DNA of 64,000 nucleotides from NCBI GenBank assembly GCA_003001795.1, contig PVNI01000001.1:434001-498000 (forward strand), in the 5' to 3' direction. The DNA is from Actinomadura viridilutea (GTDB lineage: Bacteria > Actinomycetota > Actinomycetes > Streptosporangiales > Streptosporangiaceae). Position numbers and translations under genes: made by a program. Each line of letters begins with the position of its first letter. The stretch's first letter is position 1. Below, one piece after another: positions 50,182 to 58,840 of this stretch. The notes below the pieces were generated by a model. It saw only the letters and a program-made list of their open reading frames with translations, was not told the origin of the DNA and made no database searches.

Positions 50182-51189
50182 ATGACGACCAGCATCAGTG
50201 CCGAGACGCTTCGTCTCGTCGCGGCCACAGCGGCACAGCGCAAAGTCGCCAGGACGCTGGCGATGGAACCGGGCGGCCCGCCGACCCTGCGCGCCCGGAT
50301 CGCCAACCAGGTCATCCGCGCGGTGCTGATGACGGCTTGGCGCTGCACGCCCGATTCCGAGGCGGGCATGACGCGCATGCAACGCGCCACCGACCTGTTG
50401 GGCCGCCTGTTGGCCGTTCCGCGCGGGGTGTCCATCTCACCGCAGGACCTGGGGGCGTGCACGGCCGAGTGGGTGCGCGCCGGCACGCCCGACGAACGCC
50501 GCGTCATCCTGTACCTGCACGGCGGCGCCTACTTCTTCGGCAGCCCCCGTCTGTACCGTCCGTTCACCTGGCGGCTGTCGGCCGCCACGGGACGCCCTGT
50601 GCTGGCACTCGACTACCGCCTGGCGCCGCGCCACACTCCCGGCGACGCCCTGGACGACGCGCTCACCGCCTACCGCTTCCTGCTGGGCAGCGGCTACAGG
50701 GCGCAGGACGTCGTCGTCGGCGGCGACTCGGCAGGGGGCCACCTGACTCTCGCGCTGCTGCTGGCGTTGAAGGAGCACGGCACGTCTCTTCCCGCAGCCG
50801 CCGTATGCCTGTCCCCGTGGGTCGACCTGTACTGCGAGGCCGACTCCCACCGTCTCAACCGCCGCACGGACTGCCTCCTCCCAGCGGACAAGCTCGCCTG
50901 GCTGGGCCGCCTGTACTGCCAGGAGAAGGAGGACGACGACCCCCTGTTCTCGCCCCTTCGGGGAGACCTGTCGGGCCTGCCCCCGCTGATGGTGATGGCC
51001 AGCGGCTCGGAGATCCTCCGCGACGACGCCCGCGATCTGGCCGCACGAGCGCGCGCGGCGGGCGTGCACGCCGTCCACCAGGAATGGGACGGCATGACGC
51101 ACGTCTTTCCGGTGTTCGCCGAGTTCATCCCCGAAGGCAAGGCGGCCTTCCGGCACGTCGCCGAGTTCCTGCGGGCCGTCGAGGCCTGA
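50182..51189 (+). CDS. Alpha/beta hydrolase, hormone-sensitive-lipase-type esterase
   Basis: 335 residues from the ATG at 50182, directly after GAGGAGG. The family-IV oxyanion motif HGGAYFFGS, nucleophile GDSAGGH, acid in MASGSEILRDD and His in WDGMTHVF are all present, so the enzyme should be active on short acyl esters. The N-terminal cap (about 1-95) is helical. No signal peptide. The gene stands alone, divergent from rmuC, with no obvious operon partner. Confidence 0.92.
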   Translation: MTTSISAETLRLVAATAAQRKVARTLAMEPGGPPTLRARIANQVIRAVLMTAWRCTPDSEAGMTRMQRATDLLGRLLAVPRGVSISPQDLGACTAEWVRAGTPDERRVILYLHGGAYFFGSPRLYRPFTWRLSAATGRPVLALDYRLAPRHTPGDALDDALTAYRFLLGSGYRAQDVVVGGDSAGGHLTLALLLALKEHGTSLPAAAVCLSPWVDLYCEADSHRLNRRTDCLLPADKLAWLGRLYCQEKEDDDPLFSPLRGDLSGLPPLMVMASGSEILRDDARDLAARARAAGVHAVHQEWDGMTHVFPVFAEFIPEGKAAFRHVAEFLRAVEA

Positions 51190-51286
51190 ACAGGCCGTTC
51201 GTCGATCGTCGGTCAAGCGGCCGGCCGTTCGACCGCGGCCACCGCCGGCGGGCCCGGCCGAGGCCCGTCCAACCTGCCGGGCCCCA

Positions 51287-51292
51287 TAGACT
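51287..51292 (+). promoter_or_regulatory. Putative -10 box (TAGACT) of ychF
   Basis: TAGACT, 8 nt spacer, GTG 51301; no Shine-Dalgarno is seen. Confidence 0.45.
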
Positions 51293-51300
51293 TGACGGTC

Positions 51301-52392
<1,092 letters not shown>

Positions 52393-52408
52393 CCTGGGGG
52401 TTCGAAGC

Positions 52409-52439
52409 GGGGCGCCCGCGCGGACGGGCGGGCCGCCCC
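52409..52439 (+). terminator. Terminator hairpin after ychF
   Basis: GGGGCG (52409-52414) pairs with CGCCCC (52434-52439) and continues for 5 more pairs after a one-base bulge; 8-nt loop; 17 bases after the stop codon. Confidence 0.65.
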
Positions 52440-53005
52440 TCGTACGGCCGTCCTTCGTGCAGTTGCACCGCAACCTGCGGACGCGCCCGGCCCGTGCGCC
52501 GTCGGGCGGTCGCGCGCGTCGGCGCGGAGCGGGCCGCGGGCGGCGAGCCGGAAGGTCGGAACGCTCTTGCCTCCGTGTCGGTGCTTGCGTGGCGACAAAG
52601 ACAGGTCGTATGTCCAGTTGATGGTCTGATGTCTGATTCTCTGGTGATCGCCTGCTGAACTGCGGCGCGACCTGGAGGCGAAGTGTCCTGCGTGCCGCGG
52701 TGCTCGTCCAGAACAGGCGGCGGCGCGCCGTTCGGAACCCTGGATAGGGGATCGTCACCGTTTGGTCAACTTCCCCGTTCCGACTGAGGTGGATTGCATT
52801 ATCCACAACCGCGTGCCGGGGCTGTGCTTCGCCGCGATGCGCTGGAACAATTGACGCTCGTGGTTACCCTGGGCCCTTAGTGGGGTCCGGAAACCGCCAC
52901 GCCGCCCCTCGGGCGGGTGAGGGCCGCACCAGGACAGGACCAGAGCAGGACCAGGCACAGGCACACGACCGCGCCGACCGGGGGCGAGGCGCGAGCGGAG
53001 GCAGG
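52440..53005 (+). other. Intergenic region upstream of the secretion operon
   Basis: No convincing gene is seen here. The part from about 52560 to 52870 is distinctly less GC-rich than either flank and contains the dyad GTGGAT-N6-ATCCAC at 52789-52806. It is the natural place for the promoter of the downstream T4SS-like operon. A GTG at 52880 in frame with the first operon gene is possible, but its extension looks non-coding. Confidence 0.6.
52789..52807. promoter_or_regulatory. Dyad containing a perfect DnaA-box sequence
   Basis: GTGGAT-N6-ATCCAC is a perfect 6-bp dyad. Its right arm is part of TTATCCACA (52799-52807), the exact classical DnaA box. Whether DnaA or a dimeric regulator uses it cannot be told from sequence. 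Confidence 0.4.
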
Positions 53006-54037
53006 ATGGCTCGCAGGTCGGCCGTGGGACACGGCCGTGAGACCGCCGTGGTCGAGGAGACGGCGCCGGGCGGCGCCGCGCTCGGCCAGGCCGTCGATCC
53101 GTGGGACCCGCCGCGGGGCCGCGGGCGCGGGAAGCGCTCCGGCGGCGGCTCCGGCCCGCGGGGAGGCCGCTGGGGCGGCTCCGGCGGCCGCTGGTGGGTC
53201 TGGGTCGGCCGCGCCGTGCTCTGGGCGCTGATCATCGTCATCGTGGTCAACGGGGTGCGGGCCCCCTTCGAGCGCTTCACCGCCGAGGACTCCGGCGCGT
53301 CCGGGACGCAGCGTTCCGAGAAGGGCACGCGCTTCCCCACCAGCGCGGCGAGCGCGTTCGCGCTGCAGTTCGCCAACGTCTACCTCAACTACGACCAGAA
53401 GGACGCGCCGGCGCGCGAGGAGCAGCTGCGCGCCTTCCTGCCCGAGGGCGCCGACGGGCAGTTCGGCTGGAACGGCGTCGGCAAGATGCAGGTCCAGTCG
53501 GTCAACGTCGCCGGCGTGGACGTCAGGGACGACCACAACGGCGTCGTCACCGTCCTGGCGCGCAGCCAGGACAAGTGGCTCCGGCTGGCCGTGCCCGTCT
53601 ACGCCGCCAACGCCTCGTCGCTGGTCGTCTCCGGCCGGCCCGCCCTGCTGCCGCCGCCCGCCAAGGCGGCTCCCCCGCAGCAGGGGGTGCGCGACCGCGA
53701 CAGCGCGCTGGAGAGCGAGCTGCAGCCCGTCCTCGGCACCTTCTTCCAGGCGTACGCGAGCAGCAACCAGGAGTCGCTGGCCCGCTTCTCCGACGGCGCC
53801 GCCATCGGCGGGCTGGCCGGCGCGGTGACCTTCTTCCAGGTCCGCGAGATCGTCGCGCCCCGGGGGCCGGCGGGCGAGCGGACGGTCACCGCCACCGTGG
53901 CCTGGCAGCTGCCCGGCACCGGCCCCGGCGGCGCCGGCGGCGAGCTGGAGCAGACCTACGAGCTGGCGATGGTCAAGAAGGGGGCGAACTGGTATGTGCG
54001 GAGCATTCGCGGCGCCACCCCATTGAGCGGATCATGA
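53006..54037 (+). CDS. TcpC/VirB8-like conjugation-type membrane protein
   Basis: 343 residues from the ATG at 53006, with GGAGG 4 nt upstream. A Gly/Arg-rich cytoplasmic N-terminus is followed by one membrane helix (about 63-85, WVWVGRAVLWALIIVIVVNGV) and an extracellular region that appears to hold two NTF2-like domains (about 110-200 and 235-340: SAFALQFANVYLNYDQKD and TFFQAYASSNQESLARF are the repeated start motifs). This two-domain layout is that of TcpC (pCW3) and ConB (ICEBs1), VirB8-like scaffold proteins of Gram-positive T4SS. First gene of the operon. Confidence 0.75.
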   Translation: MARRSAVGHGRETAVVEETAPGGAALGQAVDPWDPPRGRGRGKRSGGGSGPRGGRWGGSGGRWWVWVGRAVLWALIIVIVVNGVRAPFERFTAEDSGASGTQRSEKGTRFPTSAASAFALQFANVYLNYDQKDAPAREEQLRAFLPEGADGQFGWNGVGKMQVQSVNVAGVDVRDDHNGVVTVLARSQDKWLRLAVPVYAANASSLVVSGRPALLPPPAKAAPPQQGVRDRDSALESELQPVLGTFFQAYASSNQESLARFSDGAAIGGLAGAVTFFQVREIVAPRGPAGERTVTATVAWQLPGTGPGGAGGELEQTYELAMVKKGANWYVRSIRGATPLSGS

Positions 54038-54109
54038 GAGGCCACGACGTGAGACAACACCGGGGCCCGACCTCGGGCCGGGCCGCACGACCAGGAGGGT
54101 AGTCCGTCG

Positions 54110-54394
54110 ATGCTGCAGCACATCTTGGCGTCCATTCCGCCGGAGGTCGTGGCGGCGCCGAACGACGAGCTGCGGACCGATCAGCTCGCGGACTGGCTGC
54201 GCCAGATATTCGGACCTTTGTTCCTTGTGATCGTCTCCATTGTGGCGATCTTCTTTCTGTTCACCCGAGAGATCACGCGTTTCGTGCAATTCATCGTCTT
54301 GGCGATCGGGATCGGGGTGGTCTTCTACGTTCCGAACATCATCGAGACCACGGCCAAGGCGATCGCCAAGGCCCTCGGCGTCGACTTGACCTGA
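54110..54394 (+). CDS. Small two-helix membrane protein of the T4SS-like operon
   Basis: 94 residues from ATG with AGGAGGG 10 nt upstream. Two membrane helices (about 33-51 and 58-78, LFLVIVSIVAIFFLFT and FIVLAIGIGVVFYVPNI) with a short amphipathic start. Size and place, between the TcpC- and TcpE-like genes, correspond to TcpD/ConC of Gram-positive conjugation modules; it could also be a VirB2-like pilin analogue. Codon use is less GC-biased than its neighbours, especially between 54200 and 54340. Confidence 0.75.
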   Translation: MLQHILASIPPEVVAAPNDELRTDQLADWLRQIFGPLFLVIVSIVAIFFLFTREITRFVQFIVLAIGIGVVFYVPNIIETTAKAIAKALGVDLT

Positions 54395-54483
54395 CCGGGG
54401 GCCGCGGTCACCGAGGGAGGTCGGAACGGCCCCGCGCGGGGCCGCAAGCGGCACTGTGCTTGCACGGTTAGGGGAGTTGGGGC

Positions 54484-57400
54484 GTGGACCTACCCACGTA
54501 CACGAACATATGGCGCATCGAGAAGCGGCTGTACAAGCTGTACGACCTGCGGCTTCCGATGCCCCTGCCGCTCGTCCAGGTGGGCGTGTTCGCGGGCGTG
54601 TTCGTGCCGTGGATCGTCCTGCTCCGGTTCATCGGCGTCCCCTTCGAGTCCCCCTGGCACGTGCTCTACATCGTCCCGCCCGGGGTGCTGACGTGGCTGG
54701 CCACCCGTCCGGTCATCGAGGGCAAGCGGCTCACCGAGCTGCTGCTGTCGCAGGCGCGCTACCTGGCCGAGCCGCGCACCTGGTGCCGGCTGACCCCCAT
54801 CCGCGAACCGCGCGAGGTCGTCGTCGTGGCGCGCGTGTGGCGCCGCGCCGCCGCACCGGAGCGCGCCGCCGGCAAGCAGCGCCGCAAGGCCCGCCGCTCT
54901 CAGCCGGCCGTCGAGCAGGCGCCGGTCCCCGTGCCGGTGCCGGGCCCCGCCGTGGCCTCCGCTCCGCAGCCCCTGGCCGAGTACGCCGCGCAACGCCGGG
55001 CCGCCGCGCCCGAGGCGGCGTACGGCTCCGCGGGCGCCCTCCCGGCGACCTCCGCTGAGGCCGGCGACAGCGGCCATGTCCGCTCCGGCGCCCTGGCCGC
55101 CGGAAGTCCCCCCGCCCCGGCGCCTCGCGCGCGCACCCCGTGGACGGACGCCGCCGGACCGGCGCCCTCCACGGCGGACACTCCCGCGCGTCCAGCGGCG
55201 CAGACGACGTCCGCCCAGTCCACCGCTCCTGCCCAGGCCGCGTCCGGCACCGCCTCCCCGCGCGCTCGCGCCGCACATGACGGCGCGGCGCCCCAGGCGG
55301 GGGTTTCCGGCCAGGGCGGGGGGCCGCGCACGTCGCCGTGGGCGCAGACGGCTCAGGCCGACGTCGCGGGAGCAGGCGCGGGGGAGGCGGCGCGTGCACG
55401 GGCCGCCGACGCCCCGGCGCCGTCCACCGCCCCCGCGTCCCCGCAGCCCCAGGAGGGGGCGCACGCCGACGAGAACGCGGCCCTGACCGCCTCCGAGGCG
55501 CAGGCCGTGGACTCCGCGCCCGCCCACAGCTCCGCCGCGACCGGAAGGCCGTCCCGCCCAGGCGGTTCCCCCGCGGACGCGTCGACGGGCGGAGAAGGCA
55601 CAGTGGCGCGTGCGGGCTCCCCGGCGCGGGACGGCGACGCGCCGCAGGCGAGCGACGACGGAAAGGCGGCGACGCCGGATCCCGCGGCACCCCGCCGGAC
55701 CTACGTGGTCGGCACCGAGAACGACGTGCGCGTCGCCGGTCCGGAGACGCGGTCGAAGCGCAAGGACAAGCCGTGGCGGCGCACCACCCGTGACATCGCG
55801 CACGAGGACGACATGTGGGTGGCGCGCCCCGAAGCCGCGGACGGCGGCGTGCCGAGCGAGCTCGAACGGCCGCCCGCAACGCCGACGCTCGACGCGCACC
55901 CCGACGGCCACGACGGCGGCGCCGGAACCCCCGCCGGGTCGGGCAAGCGCGCCTTCGCCTCGGGCGTGCGGCGTCCGGGCGAACCGGCGGAGCTGTGGCA
56001 GGCGGCGGATCCGCAGACACGGCGGCAGCGGCCCGCGCAGGCGTCGCAGCCGCCGACGACGCGTCCCGACATCCCGCGGCCGCAGGCCCGTCCGGACGCC
56101 ACCCGGCCGGTCGCCCCGCAGCAGCCCGCCGCGACCCGCTCCGACATTCCGCGCGTCACCCGGCCCGCCCCGGCCGCCCGGCCGGGCGGTCCGGCGCAGC
56201 CGCCGCGTCGCGAGGACGCCGCTCGGCAGACCCGCACCGACATGCCGACGGTGCCGGGCGCCTTCGGAGGCGGCGCGCAGTCCGGACCTCCGCGGTCGCC
56301 GGAGCCCGCGCGGCAGCAGCAGCCGGCGCCGCAACAGCCCGCGCAGGGTGCGCGGCCGCCCGCTCCGAAGACGCCGTGGGCGAAGGGGCCGTCCAAGCCG
56401 CCGCGTCCGGCGCCCACCGACGCCCTGGTGTGGCCGCCCGCGCCTCCCGAGCCCCGCCCGGGCGAGCCCCAGGCGGGAGCGCCCCGGCCCGGTGAGGGGC
56501 GGACGGGCGCGCCGCGGCCCCAGGAGTCCGCCGGTGCGGCCCCGCGGACCGCGCCGCACGAGCCGCCTCGCGAGGTGCGTTCCGGGCCCGCGTCGCCGAT
56601 TCGTCCCGGGCCGCCGCCCGCGCAGCCGCGCGTGCGCCCGCGGCCCGTCCCGCCTCCGCCGGAGCCGCCCGCCCACGGTCCCGCCATCACGCCGCCCGAC
56701 CCCGAGCAGCAGCAGGCGTCGCCCGGCGGGCTGCGGCGACTGCTCCAGGCGGTCGGCGGCGGGCACGGCGAGGCCGACGCCGAGTACCAGGCGCGGCTGC
56801 AGCAGCCGTTCCAGGGCACCCGGCACATCGTGGTGCTCGGCTGCACCGGCGGCGCCGGGCAGACCGTCACCGCGCTGATGCTCGGCCACACCTTCGCCCA
56901 GCACAACGGCGAGCCGGTGGTGGCGATCGACATCAACCCGGGGCCGGGCGCGCTGGCGCGCCGCACCCGCAGCGAGACCAACGAGACGCTCACCGGGCTC
57001 ATCACGCGCGCCGACCAGGTGACCAGCCTGACCGCGATGCGGCGCTACACCTCGCAGGCCAAGTCGGGCCTGGACGTGATCGCGGCCGGCAAGAACCCGC
57101 TGCAGGCGCTGGACGACCGCGACTACGCGCTGGCGATCCGCACCATCGACAAGTTCTACTCGGTGACGCTGCTGGACGCCGCCGCCGCGGTGGTGGCCCG
57201 CGTGCTGCCCTACGCCGACCAGCTCGTGCTCGTGGCCCCCGCCAGCGCGGACGCGCCGCGCGCGGTGGCGATGACGTTCGAGTGGCTGGACGGGCACGGC
57301 TACGCCGAGCTGCGCTCCCGCGCGGTGACCGTCATCAACGGGGTCAGCCGCCGCAGCATGGACGACGTCGAGCAGGCCGAGGCGGTCGCCCGGGGCCGCT

Positions 57401-57591
57401 GCCGGGCCCTCGTGCGCATCCCGTGGGACGATCACCTCAGCATGGACCGCGCGCCGCGCAACGAGCTGAGGTCGCTGCGCGCGCCGACGCGGCGCGCCTA
57501 TCTCGCGCTCGCCGGGGTGGTCGCCGGCGGGTTCACCGTCGTGCCCGAGCGTTACCAGGAGCCGCAGCAGGAGCAGGAGGCCGCCCGATGA
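54484..57591 (+). CDS. TcpE-like membrane domain fused to a MinD/ParA-like domain with degenerate P-loop
   Basis: 1035 residues from GTG. Residues 1-110 are a TcpE/VirB3-like module: NIWRIEKRLYKLYDLRLP, two membrane helices (about 28-50 and 58-78) and RLTELLLSQARYL. A Pro/Ala/Arg-rich, apparently disordered linker of some 640 residues follows. From about 780 to 1015 lies a MinD/ParA-like SIMIBI domain, but its P-loop reads GCTGGAGQT (786-794): Gln793 stands where the catalytic lysine should be, and the N-terminal signature lysine is also absent. LLDAAAAV replaces the usual D-x-A/P switch. The domain probably does not hydrolyse ATP normally. The Pro-rich plus MinD design recalls EspI of mycobacterial ESX systems. 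Confidence 0.75.
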   Translation: MDLPTYTNIWRIEKRLYKLYDLRLPMPLPLVQVGVFAGVFVPWIVLLRFIGVPFESPWHVLYIVPPGVLTWLATRPVIEGKRLTELLLSQARYLAEPRTWCRLTPIREPREVVVVARVWRRAAAPERAAGKQRRKARRSQPAVEQAPVPVPVPGPAVASAPQPLAEYAAQRRAAAPEAAYGSAGALPATSAEAGDSGHVRSGALAAGSPPAPAPRARTPWTDAAGPAPSTADTPARPAAQTTSAQSTAPAQAASGTASPRARAAHDGAAPQAGVSGQGGGPRTSPWAQTAQADVAGAGAGEAARARAADAPAPSTAPASPQPQEGAHADENAALTASEAQAVDSAPAHSSAATGRPSRPGGSPADASTGGEGTVARAGSPARDGDAPQASDDGKAATPDPAAPRRTYVVGTENDVRVAGPETRSKRKDKPWRRTTRDIAHEDDMWVARPEAADGGVPSELERPPATPTLDAHPDGHDGGAGTPAGSGKRAFASGVRRPGEPAELWQAADPQTRRQRPAQASQPPTTRPDIPRPQARPDATRPVAPQQPAATRSDIPRVTRPAPAARPGGPAQPPRREDAARQTRTDMPTVPGAFGGGAQSGPPRSPEPARQQQPAPQQPAQGARPPAPKTPWAKGPSKPPRPAPTDALVWPPAPPEPRPGEPQAGAPRPGEGRTGAPRPQESAGAAPRTAPHEPPREVRSGPASPIRPGPPPAQPRVRPRPVPPPPEPPAHGPAITPPDPEQQQASPGGLRRLLQAVGGGHGEADAEYQARLQQPFQGTRHIVVLGCTGGAGQTVTALMLGHTFAQHNGEPVVAIDINPGPGALARRTRSETNETLTGLITRADQVTSLTAMRRYTSQAKSGLDVIAAGKNPLQALDDRDYALAIRTIDKFYSVTLLDAAAAVVARVLPYADQLVLVAPASADAPRAVAMTFEWLDGHGYAELRSRAVTVINGVSRRSMDDVEQAEAVARGRCRALVRIPWDDHLSMDRAPRNELRSLRAPTRRAYLALAGVVAGGFTVVPERYQEPQQEQEAAR

Positions 57592-57622
57592 GCCCGCGCC
57601 CCGCCCACCGGAGCCGCCCGAG

Positions 57623-58840
57623 ATGAACCTCGCGACCAGCCCCGCAACGGCCGTGTCGGGCGGTCCTGACATCCCGGTCTCGATGCGCGGCGTGCGGCCG
57701 TCCGATGCCCGACCGCGTCCCGCGGCGGCAGACCTCCCGGCACGGCGTGCGAAGCGGCCTTCGTCCAGCTACGGCCCCGGCGACGCCGCGACGACTTGCG
57801 CATCGACCTCCGCGTCGGCCTGCGCGCGGAGTGATGCGACGCCCCGCGCACCGATGCGCCCGCCGACCTCCGCGTCGTTCGGTGCGTCGGCCGATGTGAC
57901 GCCCTGCGCGTCGATGCGCCGGCCGAACTTCGCTTCGGTGGATGCCCCGACCGGTGTGACGCCCTGGGCGTCGCTGTGTGCGTCGAGCTGCGCGGCGACT
58001 CGCGTATCGGTTGGTGCGCCGACCGGTGTGACGCCCCGCGCGGCGATGTGCGCGTCGGGCTGCGCATCAACCCTCGCGCCGGAGCTCGTGCCCACCCGTG
58101 TGTCGAGCCCTATGACGGCTTCTGGCACGGTCAGCGCGACGGCCGGTACGCGGACCCGCGTGTCCGTGTCGGTGCCGAGCCGCGCATCGGTTTGCGCGTC
58201 GATCGGCGCGGGGACGTGCGTGTCGATGTGGACATCGGGTACTGCGTCGGCACTTGTGCCGACTTGCTCGTCGAGATGCGAGACGGCTTCTGCGTCGGTC
58301 TGTGCGACGGCTGGTGCGACCTGGGCGTTCGTGTCGGCGTCGGGTTGTGCGGTTGGTGCGCCGAGCGGTGCGACCCCCCACCCGTCGATGTGCGGGGCTT
58401 CTGCTTCGGCGCTCGTTCCGCCTCGTGCGTCGAGGTGTGCGGAGGTTTTGGGAACGGACGTTCGTCCGGGCGTGACGTCGGCGATGGGCGCGGGCGCGGC
58501 GTGCATGCGGAAGACGCGGCGGCCTGTGCATGTCGCGGCGTCGGGACGATGTGCGTTGTCGGCTCGGTTGTCGGGCGGCACCCCCTGCAGGCCGCCCTGC
58601 CGGGCCGCGGCGTCCGTGCGCGCGGCGGCAAAGGAGCGCGTCATGCAGGCGTGCGCGCGCCCCGCCGCCGAGACGGGAGCGGCCGCCTGGGGCCGCCGGA
58701 CGCGGCGAGACGTGAACCGGTGCGGCGCGAGCCGCGTGGTGAAGTCGCGCGGCGCGCGCCGGACGGCGAACATCGTGTGCGTTGGTAGTGGTCAGGCACG
58801 GCGAGACGCGACTCGCGTGGCGAGCGGAGCGGGGCGATGA
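57623..58840 (+). CDS. Doubtful repetitive ORF between the TcpE-MinD and VirB4 genes
   Basis: A 405-codon frame runs through a low-complexity, repeat-bearing tract. For: it starts with ATG 31 bases after the previous stop codon and ends in an ATGA overlap with the VirB4 start, as other genes of this operon do. Against: the predicted protein is Ala/Ser/Thr/Cys-rich without any recognised domain, and equally long frames exist on the minus strand (57769-58773) and in a second plus frame (57976-58788). The product, if any, is unknown; it may be a degenerate or non-coding spacer. Confidence 0.25.
   Translation: MNLATSPATAVSGGPDIPVSMRGVRPSDARPRPAAADLPARRAKRPSSSYGPGDAATTCASTSASACARSDATPRAPMRPPTSASFGASADVTPCASMRRPNFASVDAPTGVTPWASLCASSCAATRVSVGAPTGVTPRAAMCASGCASTLAPELVPTRVSSPMTASGTVSATAGTRTRVSVSVPSRASVCASIGAGTCVSMWTSGTASALVPTCSSRCETASASVCATAGATWAFVSASGCAVGAPSGATPHPSMCGASASALVPPRASRCAEVLGTDVRPGVTSAMGAGAACMRKTRRPVHVAASGRCALSARLSGGTPCRPPCRAAASVRAAAKERVMQACARPAAETGAAAWGRRTRRDVNRCGASRVVKSRGARRTANIVCVGSGQARRDATRVASGAGR
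57771..58480. repeat. Imperfect minisatellite tract of about 60-bp units
   Basis: Units built around ccggtgtgacgccc...gcg begin at about 57831, 57891, 57951 and 58023, i.e. spacings of 60, 60 and 72 bases, all multiples of three. More diverged gtg/gcg/tcg-rich copies continue to about 58480. Adjacent copies differ at roughly a quarter of positions or fewer in their first halves and more in their second halves. Confidence 0.7.

Noticed and set aside
52799..52807. Replication origin suggested by the DnaA box
   Set aside because: Only one exact box; no cluster, and no dnaA/dnaN genes nearby.
57831..58082. Possible CRISPR array at the 60-bp spaced repeats
   Set aside because: Units are diverged along their whole length and contiguous, with no conserved repeat/unique spacer alternation and no cas genes.
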